Positions 43,752 to 55,500 of a stretch of DNA of 64,000 nt are shown one piece after another. The translations under genes were made by a program, and so were the position numbers. The stretch comes from Arthonia radiata (taxonomy: Eukaryota > Ascomycota > Arthoniomycetes > Arthoniales > Arthoniaceae), in assembly GCA_002989075.1 (NCBI GenBank), contig PSQN01000017.1:1798001-1862000 (forward strand), given 5' to 3'. A model generated the notes under the pieces. The model saw nothing but the letters and a program-made list of their open reading frames with translations. It ran no database searches and was not told the DNA's origin. Numbering within the stretch: position 1 is the first letter of the stretch; every line of letters starts with the position of its first letter.

Positions 43752-44972
43752 TGTTTCGGAGTTCTTGCAGATATCGAAGTAGAAGAAAGTCAGATGCTGC
43801 TGCTGCAAAGAAAGAGGAAATCTCGATTATGGTGCGACACCTTGCCGGCTTTATGGCTTCTGGAAGGTTTGAAGCTGCTCCAGGCTGCGTCCCATGTTTA
43901 TTCGGAGGATTTGAGAGTCTCAACGAGGGCTGCAAGCTAGTTTAGAGGTTGTTGGGTCGAGACGAGACTCTCATGTACCACATCACGCTCCTCGCCTGCT
44001 ACACGATCATGTACCTTACTTGTTTGTGGGACTATGCACGATGTATAAGCAGTGGCATGTGGGTAAGATGCTCTTGTATGAAAATAGCATGCCGTTGCAT
44101 GATCCGAGACTCGATGCTGCAAAAGATGATCTGGAAGAAGATAGAGACAATATTGAAGGAGCTTTCTATCATGCAGAGCAGCAGGCTTTCAGCACGCCTC
44201 GGCCGTGGAGTTGCCGGATGTGGGGGCTACGTATGGACGCTAAAGCGGGGCTAAGATCGCGTCGCCCAATCTGTCAGCAGATGAGTGGTCCGTGCACGAC
44301 AACATCAATAGCTCAAAGGCAGCCGCGCCTCCTATCACATTCAGCTCTACTCTCATCACCGAGTCCTTTTGAAATCCTGCTTACATCTAGGCCTACTTCA
44401 GAGGCTCGCGATTCGTTCGGTGAGCAGAAAGGACCATCCACCGAGGACCCGTCCGCGGTGGAGGTCGGCGAAGGAATGCAGGCTGTCAAGTTCGAGCAAT
44501 CTGCTTGGGGGATCAAAATACCTACAAGCGGCCATGTGGGGAACTTCAGCGTTACCTTCATGCTTTCAAGACTGCAATATAAACATTGGATGATCTTACA
44601 TTGCTCTTTTAGCTGCATGAGAATTGCATAATCCTTCACCACATCTCGTCATATTGGCCCTAGGTCTTTTCGTAGATCCCGTAACAACGAAAGCAAGCTT
44701 GTGCACTCACCGGCTCAATCGACGCTGAGAATGGTGGGCTTTGTGGATGCATCAGGTCATGAATGGATTGGCGGGGCATTCGAGGCAACAAAGAATTTGC
44801 ATCAAGCCACGGCGAACGACAAAGCGCCTATTCTGGTCTTTCATTTGTGAAGACAACTTACTCTCAAAATGGTCGTAAGTTCCGTCAATCGCTAAATAAC
44901 ATTCTAACAATCGGTATCAGGTTGTCGCAAGCACAACTTCTCGGCCGCAAGCACCAAAAGCATATTCCCAAG
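43752..44972. other. Divergent promoter region between secreted-protein genes
   Basis: This 1.2-kb spacer lies between two divergent genes for secreted proteins. A frame open for 203 codons at 44020-44631 has no motif or fungal start context and is not accepted. A possible 46-bp leader intron (44875-44920, GTAAGT..CTAAC..CAG) lies just before the next gene. Confidence 0.45.
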
Positions 44973-45272
44973 ATGCACGTCTCCCTATTCCTTCTCGCAG
45001 CAGCAGCTTCCGCGGTGAGCGCCCACGAATCATCCAGCACCACATACACTACAACTTACACCATGAGCAACCTGCCAAGTGGAGCACCTCCTCAGGCGAT
45101 GACCGAGAAGGTCGTCTCGGGCTGGGAAGCCATTCCAGGTCTGACTCGAGTTGACGATCTTCAAGACAACAATCACAAAGTCACCGGCAAAACCACCAGA
45201 ACTGCACCTGCGCACAAGCAGACTAGAGTTCACTACACCGAATTGCCAAGGTCGAAGCGCCCAGGGTTGTGA
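44973..45272 (+). CDS. Small secreted Thr-rich protein 1 (99 aa)
   Basis: A single exon starts at the ATG that opens a signal peptide (MHVSLFLLAAAASAVSA). The mature protein is about 82 residues, rich in Thr, Ser and Lys: SSTTYTTTYTMSNLPSG, AMTEKVVSGWEAIPG, then a basic, Lys/Arg/Thr-rich tail. It has no Cys. The pattern TTYTT-X-Y, Leu-Pro, Thr-(Glu/Asp)-X-Val-X-Ser-X-Trp, Pro is shared with the next two genes at 45825 and 46541, and all three begin (M/V)-His-(Leu/Val) before the hydrophobic stretch. I take them as tandem paralogs. A probable leader intron precedes the start. The family is not known to me; small secreted proteins of this size are often surface or effector proteins. Confidence 0.7.
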   Translation: MHVSLFLLAAAASAVSAHESSSTTYTTTYTMSNLPSGAPPQAMTEKVVSGWEAIPGLTRVDDLQDNNHKVTGKTTRTAPAHKQTRVHYTELPRSKRPGL

Positions 45273-45824
45273 ACTTGGGGTGCGCTCGCAGGGGTTTGGT
45301 CTGTCGCTGAGGTTGTGGCGGTCTCCTTTTGCTAGCTGATGAAGGAGAATGCTGCATCTCTCATATGCGTCTGCTTTCTTTGCATGGTCTCTGCTGTTTC
45401 TCTTCTTCTTCTGAATGCGACGACTTCGCACGAAGTACGAGGATCTACCTCCTATGCAAGGTGTCCCCTCTCCCCATCTCTCTGCGTCTTGCCATGGCTC
45501 TTTCTCGATTCTCTTGCGCCGACCCTCCCTTTGTCGATACTTACAGCCTAGATGCGGCATTCGCACAGAGCCGGGTGAAGGCTCGTGAAGGCAATGCAAG
45601 GCAGCGAAAGAAGCTGCAGGCAAGGTGCGGCGAAAACCCAGGCCCTTTCAACGCAGGCTCCGCCCAAAGTTATATAAATCCTCTACAACTCACCCAAGTC
45701 TGAGTCTTCCAGATAATCAACAACACAGTCTCAACCCCACATTCAACGCCACCAAGCCCAACGCCACCAGAGACAACCCTCGACAACATTCCTACTCCCT
45801 TCACAACATAAAGCCAGCAACACC
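45273..45824. other. Spacer with promoter of secreted protein 2
   Basis: The 552 bp hold a TATA box about 150 bp before the next start codon and an ACC/AAC-rich leader. A CT-rich stretch lies at 45380-45480. No coding frame is supported. Confidence 0.5.
45671..45677 (+). promoter_or_regulatory. TATA box of small secreted protein gene 2
   Basis: TATATAA in the context AAGTTATATAAATCC lies about 150 bp before the start codon, followed by a C/A-rich leader. Confidence 0.55.
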
Positions 45825-46139
45825 ATGCATCTCGTTCTCCCCATCCTCACCATCACGGCGCTGGCCGCCCTCGCAGCAGCCCGGTCCGGCAGCATCCAAT
45901 GGACGACGACCCAGACCTGGACCTGGACCACGTCCGGGCTCCCAAAAACCCGCAGACTCACGGAACTGGTCCAATCACACTGGTCATTCGCACCTGACAC
46001 CCCCTACACGTTCATAGATATACTGACCGACGGAAATGGTAACCCGACAAGGACGACGGCCGACAGAACATCGACGAGGTTGGCCACTACTAATGAAGCC
46101 GTTGACTATGGCGATGTAACTACCCAGCCGACTGCGTAG
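45825..46139 (+). CDS. Small secreted Thr-rich protein 2 (104 aa)
   Basis: A single exon encodes a signal peptide (MHLVLPILTITALAALAAA) and a mature part of about 85 residues: IQWTTTQTWTWTTSGLPKTR, then LTELVQSHWSFAPDTPYTF and a Thr/Asp-rich end (DGNGNPTRTTADRTSTR). Trp and Thr alternate near the start, as in an exposed beta strand. The TELVQSHW motif aligns with TEKVVSGW in protein 1 and TDIVQSNW in protein 3. There is no Cys. It carries a TATA box and sits 550 bp after protein 1 on the same strand, as expected of a tandem duplicate. The function is unknown. Confidence 0.75.
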   Translation: MHLVLPILTITALAALAAARSGSIQWTTTQTWTWTTSGLPKTRRLTELVQSHWSFAPDTPYTFIDILTDGNGNPTRTTADRTSTRLATTNEAVDYGDVTTQPTA

Positions 46140-46540
46140 TGTCGCTCTGAGTGAATGGGGTTTCCCAGAAAAATGTGGAGCGGAGATTGAGTGGTCCAAC
46201 AACTCCGCGCAGTCGACGTTACCGCGGCCGCTGCAACCTCGTGATCCCCAAAAGGAGCGCAGAAATTGGCAATGGAGCAAGGCTGGATGATGTATTTCTT
46301 ATTGTGCTACACCAACTAATACAATCTTCCTTTACACATTCTTAATATGCTTTTCTCGTATGCAAAAGCCTACCTCTGCAACATCTCTTGCCGCGTCTTT
46401 TGCGCATATCTTGAGGGCATCGGCTACCTCTATTGCTGTAATGATGCGCAACACCATCCACGCCTCCAACCGAACCGGAGCGGCAAGCGCAAGAAGCCGC
46501 ACCACGCCCCGCAAGGTTTCACACGGCGACAAAAGTAATC
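46140..46540. other. Spacer between secreted protein genes 2 and 3
   Basis: The 401 bp contain no supported gene. The promoter of protein 3 must lie here if its start is at 46541. Confidence 0.45.
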
Positions 46541-47089
46541 ATGAGTGGGCTACTAACGGCCCCTCTATCTATACTAACCTACATCTACAAAAGACCCTGC
46601 TCCGCTTCTCTGGCCCAGCCTATTACCACCGCCTCAACTGACATCAAATCACGCACCACCTCCCAGCCTCCACATCTGCCTTTCGTACACGCCGGCAATC
46701 TCAACACCAAAGCGCCAGCCACAAGAGTGCATCTCTCCACCCTTGTGCCCGCCTTCATCCTCTCAACCGCAACCTTCGCAGCTACGACACTCACGATTAC
46801 AACATCAACAAGCATGGCATCCGCCCAATCGACCTCCGCTCGCTCGGGCGCAACGACATACACAACTATCTACCTCTCCACCCGGACAGATGCGCCCAGT
46901 CTTCCTCCTGCCACACACACTGATATCGTTCAGTCGAATTGGGTGGTTGTGCCGCGCACGACGCTTACGGGATGGTATCGCGATGATGGCCATGGCACAA
47001 GCAAAGGGGTTGTGACGAAAACGTGGACGTTTACGAGAGAAACGACAGTCGGGGCTGCGTGGATGAGTGGAGTAGAGGCAGAGTTGTGA
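46541..47089 (+). CDS. Thr-rich protein 3, paralog of the two secreted proteins, with uncertain start
   Basis: The frame is open from an ATG at 46541 for 182 codons. The last 110 residues match the tandem paralogs: GATTYTTIYLSTRTDAPSLP, then HTDIVQSNWVVVPRTTLTG and DDGHGTSKGVVTKTWTF. Residue 63 onwards reads VHLSTLVPAFILSTATFAA, which aligns with the signal peptides MHVSLFLL and MHLVLPIL of the neighbours, but the codon at the expected start (46727-46729) is GTG instead of ATG. Either translation now starts at 46541 and puts a 62-residue unrelated leader before the old signal peptide, or it starts at GTG or at an ATG inside (46815), or the true first exon has been missed. The gene is therefore real by homology, with an unsettled 5' end. 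Confidence 0.55.
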   Translation: MSGLLTAPLSILTYIYKRPCSASLAQPITTASTDIKSRTTSQPPHLPFVHAGNLNTKAPATRVHLSTLVPAFILSTATFAATTLTITTSTSMASAQSTSARSGATTYTTIYLSTRTDAPSLPPATHTDIVQSNWVVVPRTTLTGWYRDDGHGTSKGVVTKTWTFTRETTVGAAWMSGVEAEL

Positions 47090-47350
47090 TGGATGGACTT
47101 GGGGTAGGAGGTCGGTTGGTGGTGATATGGGTGCGAGGATAACGATAGTGAAAGGGATGGGCCAGGACGCGGCAAAGTCGAGGACGCCTAGCAGATGATG
47201 AAAGCTGCGGCATGACATTTCGACTTCGACTTCGATGCTCCTATGTGGGCCAATAGCTATGCTCTCTAGTTCTGATACCTCTAGATGATGATTTTGGCAT
47301 CTTCATATGCTTTTCGTTAGTATCACTAATTGATCCGCAGGAAGCGGGGG

Positions 47351-49820
47351 CTAAAAGTCATCCTCAACTTCTTCAGCAGCTTGTTCAGTCTCACCTGCTC
47401 TCGCTCGTCTCTTTTTAGTCTTCGCTTTGTTCTTGCGACCTCCAAGATGAACAACATCCCTACCAGTGTCCACACTCTTCGGCGCTGCGGGCACAGCAAA
47501 CTTCTTGGGCGGTGAGAACACAATCCTCTTTCGAGGTGTCGTGGCCGGACCGGCCAAAGGATCTGGCGAGGAGCTCTGATGCGCAGATCGCCCAGCTTGA
47601 ATTGGCAACAATCTTGGCTTGTCAGTGACGACGTTCTTGGCTCGCTGATTGGAGATCAAAACGGGCGATGACTTGCGTCCCGCGAGCCGAGTCGCAACGT
47701 CGGTGCGGGCATCGTCAAGGTGATCAGCCTGCAGATCTGAGTCTTGGCCAATAATGCTCGAGTCTTCCGCCATATCTGTGGCTTGGCTTCCAGATGCACG
47801 AGCCTGGAGTGATGAGTCAAGCAGCTGTTTAGCATTTGGGTGCTTCGCAGGGGTAGACATGTCGTGAGACTCTGGTTCACGACAGCCGCTTCGAGGCAGG
47901 GACGTGGCGGTCGAGACTCGTGAAGGCGAGATTCCTCCGAACACGAATGCTTTCCATATCGCATCTGGATCTGAGTGCATAGAACCTGGCTGATTTGTCT
48001 CAAGACGCGTTGGATGGGCGGCAAGAGAAGTGATCCGACGGTATGAAGTAGATTGGGACGCAGTTGGCTGAACATTTAGACTTGGTGCACGGTGAACAGC
48101 AGCAACAGCAAGCCTAGCCTCCGACTGATTTGAAGTGCCGCTTGAACTTGATGCTGATGAGATCATCTGAGGGTCGTCTTGTGTTGCGAAACACGGATCG
48201 GGCCTTTTGCTGATGCTTTCAGCGTCGAGAAGCATGGAATCTGTGTGGTCCACTCCTCCGCTTGACTGGTTTTCCTTGCCACGAATGAAAGCGCGCCAAA
48301 GTCGCTCATGCACGGGAAGTGATTCCCACTTCGCTTTGTTTCCGTTGGATGCAATCTGAGTCAACGGTGATAGTGAAGCTGGCGGAACGTTGCTGGCGCT
48401 AGCAGCGTTACTTTGCGCGTCAGGATCTGCAGGAGTAGCTGGAGCGGAAGAGGGAAAGACTAGGCGCCCGGTCTGTCGACCGTCATCCTGTGAGGACACA
48501 GTCAGCGATGCTCGCACTCTTGGAACAGGACGGTATCGTCTCACATACCTGATTATTGATGTCCTCTGTGTCGCCATCGACGAGTTGCGGATCGAGTACC
48601 GCGAGTCTAGATGCGGTGGATGGCCGACTGAAACGCTCTCTCAGATGACTAGAATGATCTGAGAAGCCTTGAAAAGAAGCGCTCTCGAGCATGTTTTGGG
48701 TGTCTTGCGTGTCTTCTCCTTCTCCTCTCTTTGCGTCGTCATGATAAATGTCGTTACGTTGTTCGTGTGCCGATGCTGAGGATACAATGTCAGTACCGCT
48801 TCCTGTAAAGGTCAAGAGCTTCCCAGGAAATGTTTTAGACGCAGCCTCTGCTGAGAGATCAGGCTTGGGATTCTTGGAGGGTTAGAAAAACATGTGGAAA
48901 GCTCGGACGTACTCCAACCGTTGTCATCGTCAAGAGACTCCAGGGGACCTTGCGTAAGCCCCACCTTACTGTCAGTCCATGTGCTCGAGAATGCGCCCTC
49001 ACCAATCTTGATCTTGAGAGACTGAGTTCCAGAATCCTCTTGCTCCTGCCTCCCCGGGACAATGAGGTCGCCATGAATGGAGGGAACACGCAAGCGACGA
49101 CCTTGATTCGACCGCTCCTGAGTTTCATAGGGCTTGTCTATCTTATGTCGCCTACCAAATTGCTCGCGTTCTTGGGTCGATGTGAAGTTCATGCGGAGAA
49201 GTTTTTGAGGCTGTCGAGCAACGTTCAGTTTTGAGGATATTATCGACGGAGGGGTGCAAAGTCCCGGCTTGGTTGTGGACCAGCCCCATCGATGTAAGTC
49301 TCTAGATAGCTGACATGAATGATGAGCAATAGCAACTGACCTTAAGACCCAGCCAATCAGGCTCCAAGAGAAGACGACGGCGAGTCGATTCCAGATCGTC
49401 AGCAGATCCATGATCATGCTTGCGCTGCAGATGCCTCTCCGGACTTAGTGGACTTTTGGATTCAAGTCGACTTCGAGCGCCACGATTCTTGCGCGGAGGA
49501 AGCATGCGAGCAATATCACCATCCCTGAGCTCGCTGGTACGATGTCTCTTCGCGGAGGCAGACTCAGAGACACCTTCACGAGAGCTCATGGAGGCGAGCC
49601 GTTGGGCAAGAGGGCGAGTGGAGCTGTAGTCATCGAGTCTGCCCTGTCTAACCGGCGACATCTCGTCCAAGCCAAGAAAGGATGGTTTGAATGGAGTTTG
49701 AGGCTGTTGAGGCTCTTGAAGTTGCTGACGAACTTTTGCAAAGTGTTGCTTTTGACGGTACACAGTGGAGGATCTGTCTTTTCTGGAGTGCTGCTGCAAC
49801 TTGCCCCCTGTCCAATTCAT
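47351..49820 (-). CDS. Conserved fungal protein of unknown function (MNWTGG N-terminus)
   Basis: Four exons, 49820-49341, 49309-48913, 48850-48549 and 48487-47351, give 771 residues. The start MNWTGGKLQQHSRKD with QKQHFAKVRQQLQ is a conserved opening that I recognise from uncharacterised filamentous-fungal proteins. A helix RRRLLLEPDWLGLK joins LSRDLHRWGW across the first intron, and EQFGRRHKI plus SLKIKIGEG follow. The rest is disordered, Ser/Arg-rich, with a small conserved block (KWESLPVHERLWRAFIRG) and another (PDAIWKAFVFGG) that looks like its partial repeat. The tail is basic then acidic (KNKAKTKKRRARAG, ending EEVEDDF), suggesting a nuclear protein. The first intron would be only 31 nt (49340-49310), shorter than usual for fungi, so that junction is the weak point. 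Introns 2 and 3 (62 and 61 bp) are standard. Confidence 0.8.
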
Positions 49821-50059
49821 GAGGAGACGATGGACTCTGGTCCGGGGAGAAGATGGGCCGTGTATTTAGGGGTGGTGAAGTAGCGGTCGGAGGAGTGGCG
49901 GGAAGATTCTGCAGATTTAGCCACGTGCCCGAGCGGATTCTCTCCGCACTATCTTCGTGCGATATTGACTTTTCACCTGCCAACCGCTTTGGCTATCCTC
50001 TTTAGAAAGGTTCTGCATACAGCCTCGATCTGGGCACCAGGCTCCGCCACGTGAAGGTC

Positions 50060-51507
50060 TCAGCCAACAGTCTTTCGTTGTACGACTCTGACCCATCTAC
50101 GTCTCCTCCACGAACCTTTTCCTCCGGCGGACGTGCTCTCCTCCCAATCCTGGATGCCCGGTTGATAATCTGAAGCTGCTGTTGCGGAGTCTGCAGCACT
50201 AATGTCGTATACCCACCGCTCGCCCTCCGTCTCAATCTCTACAGCCGTGATCATACGCTCTTCAACCCACTCTTTGCTGAGCAGGTCCAGCGTCCACTTC
50301 TTGTCTTTCCATTCCCATCCTTGCGGTGCCTGTACATCTTCAAAGAAACGGCTGCCTTGAGGTCGCTCGCCCGCAACTCGACGTGGTGACAAGGGCGTGT
50401 ATGGTAATGTTGAATAAAGCCAAGGTTCCCACTCTGAGCCTGGACGATGGCGTTGAAGCTCGAAGACTTCAACTTCTCTGCTCTCGGGCAGCTCGTCCAT
50501 CACTATGTCTTGTCTGGCCCAGGACCATGATTGCTTACCCAAGCTTGCTCCGCGATCCTTGATGTCGTCATGCTGCTTGGAAGCAAGTACCCTCATGGAG
50601 ACCGGGTGCATTGAGCATATCACTAGCCAACCGCCGGTCAGGAATGCGGCGCGCCATGGTATGAGGCTTGCGAAAAGAAATAACAAACATGACGTGAAGA
50701 AAAAGATTAGAAACACCAGCGATGACAATGACTCGTCAGAGAAGTTGGTGAGCGGAGCGATGACAGAGACGAGTCTGTCGTGGACGATGGAGAAGTCAGC
50801 CATGGAATTTTGGAGATCTCTCATGTTGCGAAAGAAGTCTTTGCTCATTTCTGGGGCTGGCTTGACGCCGCGTGGCACGGCTGAAGCTGGTCCTCTGATG
50901 GAGAAGGCATCATTTGGTGTAGCCCCAGGTGGTGGTGGATGCCTCGCGATGTAAGCAGGCACCATGATGAAGAACAGACAGCCCATCAGTGGCAGCACGG
51001 CCAGTAAATTTGGGTCCAGACAGCAGAAGCTGTATGCTGCCAGAAAGGAGAGTGTATGAGTGGGATTCCGCCAGGAGAACAATCGAATGAGACGATTCTG
51101 AAAAACGAACACCACGCCAATCCTATGATGAGTGTGAGCAAGGGGCGATACTGACTTTGCTTGGTACAGTCATACCTTGAGTTGAACGTCCGAAAGTTTT
51201 TAGACATGCGGCCAACCGAAAAATTGGGACGCTCTACATATTCACGAGAGCGCCGGTCAGGCGGTCGTGGGTCCTCCGTAGAAGGTTGTGATGGTAGTAT
51301 CTGCTGAAACATGGCAGAAAACATGCGATCTTGAAGGGAAGAAGTGGAAGCCTTATCGAGAGCATGCTTGAGCCGGTTCGGCGATGAGCTGCCTCGACGC
51401 TTATCAGCGGTAGCATCCCGTTCTGGCTGCTCGCTCTCGATCTTGAGGATGGGGATAGGGTCGTCGCGATTGACGAATGCATCCGGCTCGGTGTCCATGG
51501 TCGACAT
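50060..51507 (-). CDS. Pex23/Pex30-type peroxin with dysferlin (DysF) domain
   Basis: Proteins of this family sit in the ER/peroxisome contact region and set peroxisome number and size. Exons 51507-51176 and 51122-50060 (53-bp phase-2 intron) give 464 residues. The first 100 residues are polar. From FNSR across the intron the chain reads IGVVFVFQNRLIRLFSW, RNPTHTLSFLAAYSFCCLDP and ALPLMGCLFFIMVPAYIARHP-like membrane segments, the reticulon-like N-terminal region of the family. Two more hydrophobic stretches (SLVFLIFFFTSCLLFLFASL, AFLTGGWLVICSM) follow. The DysF domain is in the last 170 residues: FELQRHRP, EWEPWLYSTLPYTP, GSRFFEDVQAPQGWEWKDKK and GERWVYDI. The order and length fit Pex23/Pex24/Pex30-32; I cannot say which paralog it is. 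Confidence 0.92.
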
Positions 51508-52593
51508 GACCTCTGTTTACAGGTTTACGGAGTACGTGACGGCAACGCAAAGGCTTTCGCGAGACATGCTTCAATCCATCTACTATCGTGGATGATTTGA
51601 CATGGTATTGCAAGTCGCGCACTGCCGTGAAGGTGTGCACTTAGCGAAGCACAACTAGTGGAAGAGGCGACATCACATGGAAGAGACAAGTGTAGGGTCG
51701 GTGCGGCGTGTGACGAGTCAGTCGTGAGATCGGCGCGCGTTCAGCCTTGCCAAGCCACTGGCTCGAACAGGTTACCAGGCTTGCAACGAATGGCTTCGAA
51801 TGATTACGCCTTTCGCCCTCGACCAAAGGATAGAATTCGAATTCGAAAGTTCGCCTGCTAGCATCTACATGTCAAAGCAGCAGTCCATGTAGCCGATATA
51901 TAAATTCATAATAGAGCGTCGAAGCTGGGCAATGCAGGTACACATCGTAGAGAGCCATAGCGTGGATAGAGTTTAAAACGGATCAGCGTCTGGGCGTGTT
52001 GCTTATCCCTTTCCAACGTTGCGACCTCCACCACCTCTCCCTCTTGCTGCCTTCGTCTTGAGTCTTTGTGAAGAAGGCACCTTTTGCGCTGCCATTGTGC
52101 GCTTGTGTTTGAGCGGTTATGCCGGGTTAGCTGTTCCCTGGCTCCTGAGATGCGGCTTTCTCGATCGAACCCCCAAATCCCATGTCCATCAACAACCCAA
52201 CATTGAAGTAGCATAACACGCTGCTCACATCCGCTACACTACATGATAGCCATGTCACTTACTCCGTAGGGAGAGCCCCTGCCTCATCAACGGCTTCGAG
52301 GGCTTCTCAGGCCCGCCGGCGCGCCCACAAGCCAAGTGGAAAGCTGGGTCTTTCATTGCTTGAAGGATGACAACGGAGCCTGTCACTTCGCGTTCCGACG
52401 AGGGGCTTCATCCAGGTAAGCAAACAGCTCTCACGCCATGTGTAGCCAGGGTCGCCAACGCCAATGCCTTTCACATCATTGACTGAATCACGCAGCTGTC
52501 TCCTTCGAGCCCACACCGTATCGCCTCTTCCCCAGCAGACAACCTTCTTCCGACAACGCACGTCACACGACACTACCCCCAAAACGCACATCC
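51508..52593. other. Divergent promoter region between the peroxin and the DYRK kinase
   Basis: The 1.1-kb spacer contains no supported gene. It holds the promoters of both flanking genes. The part nearest the kinase start is C/A-rich. Confidence 0.5.
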
Positions 52594-55500
52594 ATGGCTA
52601 CACGTACCGATTTGGCGAATCGGCGGCGCTCTGTTCTTCGGGACCACAAAGCACCCCTCGGCCCGCGCCCGCCTGAGTTCTCTCCCTCCAAGAGGTATGT
52701 TACTAGTCAGCCCCTCACGAGCGCTTGAGCTGACTGCAAATAGGAATACAAGCACCTCGACCGTCAGCAGTTCGCAGGCTGGGGCAGCTCTCCCAAGTTC
52801 CGCAAGTGAATCAGCTTTTGATTACAGCCCTCGTCGTTTCACTCAAGCTTCCCAATCCGCGAGCATATCTGGTGATCAGTACGCTACGACAGATCATCAA
52901 TTTCGCAAACCTTCGACTCAAGCAACAGCGTCCATTCGCTCTTCCAAGCCCACAAGTCTTCTTGAAGCACAGCTGGACGAATTTCCACAGCCCGTAGGTT
53001 ACAGAAGACAATCAACATTCAGATCTGCGCAAAGAGAATTGCCGTCTAAAGCATCGAGTCTTGTCAACACGCCAGCCTCCAACAGTACCCAGAGTAGACC
53101 ACTTGAGCAGAAGGAGGACCCGGCTTTGAAGGCCGCTCAGCTTTCGACGGGCGTTCCCACAGGACCCAGAATAAGTCGATTTCAACTCAATGGATCGCGG
53201 CGGCAGAGCCAACTTCCTCCTTCGTCGCTCTCCAATCCGTCAAGCAGACAACCCCGCAAATCTGTCGGACCTGGTCTCAACATTACCAATGCACAAGAAG
53301 AGGTCTTTGATCCTCATTCACGTACGTTAATCTCGGATACCATGCCCAGCAACGCAAGCAATACAGGACGGCGGGTATCGCAAGCTGTGCCCAGGAATAG
53401 ATCGACTATGAGCATCGTGACTTCCTCCGAGAATTTAGCTCCGGGCAAACCTGGAAGTCTCAAAGGATCACCCCAGAACACATCTCCTCCACATCTGCAA
53501 AGCGCACATGCATTTCTGGACCTTCCACCACCTTCCGCGACCTCACTATATTCAGATCATGGACGATCGCCGGCAAGAGCAAGTCATCAGCAGGGCTCAG
53601 CACCCTCGCTTGCAGCTCGTCGACAATCCACCGCCTTGGGGGTTGGAGGCCTTGGTGCCCGCACTGTGAGCCCTACCGATGTCAGGCGGTCTCGCCGCAT
53701 GTCCATCTCGAACAGAGCGCCACCGCTACCTACACAGTCTCCGTCACCAGACTTTGCGCTTGGCGACAAACCTCCACCAACACCACCTTTATCTCTTCGG
53801 CAGAAGTCAATGACCCCTTCCTCGCTTCACGAGATACCAGATTTGCCTCAACGCAGGGATTCTGGACGCTCTGTGGACTCCAGGTCAAGCTTCAATTCGA
53901 CAAGACCGACCAGCAGGCCAACTAGTAGCTCGTCTCAGCGGCGCTCGAGCTTCACAAATTTCAGTGCCAGATCTCCCACCACTAAATCCTCCAGGAGCTT
54001 TCCATCGACCAACGCGCAGGAAGCCGAGATCGTCCCTCCAGTACCGGCCATACCCAAAGCGTACGAATCACCGTCAGAGACCATGGAGAAGCCGTTCTTC
54101 TCCGACGTAACGACGACAAATTTCAGTAAGAGCCTGGCAGGTATCACAGAGCCTCAGGCATTGGAAGAGCGCTTCGTCACGCCCGAAGAGGGATTGAGTG
54201 ACAATAACACCAATGTTACAAACGCGCGTCAGAACAATCGTAGATTGACTCTCGGCGCCCGTCTAGACACAGGAAGAGAGTTGCCGAGTCTCGCTTCCAG
54301 TAGGCCTCAAGTACATCAACACCAGCGCCTCCCTCCCATCAACTTACTGCCTTTGAGCACGCCAACTGCGAACAAAATTGCCTCAATGTCTCAAAAATCA
54401 GGCGAGAACTATTCAGGCAAATCGACACCCCCACAGAAGGGAGCGCCTAAGACTCCAAGCACTCCAATGACAGCATCGAAAGCCACATTCCCATCTTACG
54501 ACTTCCAGCATGATTTTGATCTGAACTTGTTTCCCAGCTTTCGAAGCAGTACTTCGTACGCTGCACAGAAATTGGAAAGCTCGACGCTCAACTACGAGTC
54601 GGGTAACGAGTCACCCGCTGTCGTCACCCCTGCATCACCAGCACCTGCTTCGGCTCGTCACGGGCCTTCACCGTATGGCTCGTTTTCGCTGCCGCGGCCC
54701 ACGGCGGAGATGCAACAGGCCGCTGCTCGCAAAACCCAGGAGAATGTTCAAGAAAGTTCGCAGCATGGACGACGGTCTTCGAGGAGCCTCCTTCGTCGAC
54801 CCAGCACAGTGTCGAAGCATCATAAGGACGGCGCAAATAATGTTTCAGCGTCTTCAGATGTTGAGACGACACACTCGGGGACCTCGCTTCGGCGCAAACT
54901 GAGCAAAGGCTTTCGGCGAAGCTCCTCGAAAGCTTCACACACATATGTTGATGAGGACTATCCCACGACGCAGAAGCCTGAGATGCCGCCTCCAAGATTG
55001 CCAGCAAGCACGACAACGCGCAACAATCTTCGCAAGAGCCCGAAACCTCCCTCGAGCGCGGTGTCGTCTCATACAGATCTTGCATCATCGCTGAGTGGCA
55101 CACGCTCTGCGAATGCTAGCCACACTGAGCTACCTCGTCATGCTGTGAAGTCCAGTGGTAACGTTGGCGAACGCTTACAGGCCGGATCAAAATCGAGCAG
55201 CTCGCTTTTTTCGCCCATGTCCAGAATGCTGGGCACTCGCAGCTCATCCGCAAACATCAAATCACAACGAAGCACGCCCAATCTAGACAGAGACGATCAG
55301 GCGGCCGAAGATGAGATGCGGAAGCTGGGTAGTAAGAAGAAAGAGTTTGAAGCGTCTGCACGGGAGCTTGATGAGCTTCAAAGGAGGGCAGTAGCCAAAG
55401 AGCGAGTCTCGCCCAATCAAGCAACGCGCATGGCCGCTTTGAATATCTTCGAGAAGGGGGAGATCATCGACTATCAAAATGAGGGAGTTTACTTCTGCGG

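Noticed and set aside
44020-44631. 203-codon open frame between the secreted-protein genes
   Set aside because: It has no recognisable domain, mixed composition, and overlaps the expected promoter area of two genes. It could be real but I cannot support it.
53320-53360. Possible intron at GTACGT in the kinase N-terminal region
   Set aside because: The only acceptor is about 37 nt away with no branch site, and the frame reads through without a break.
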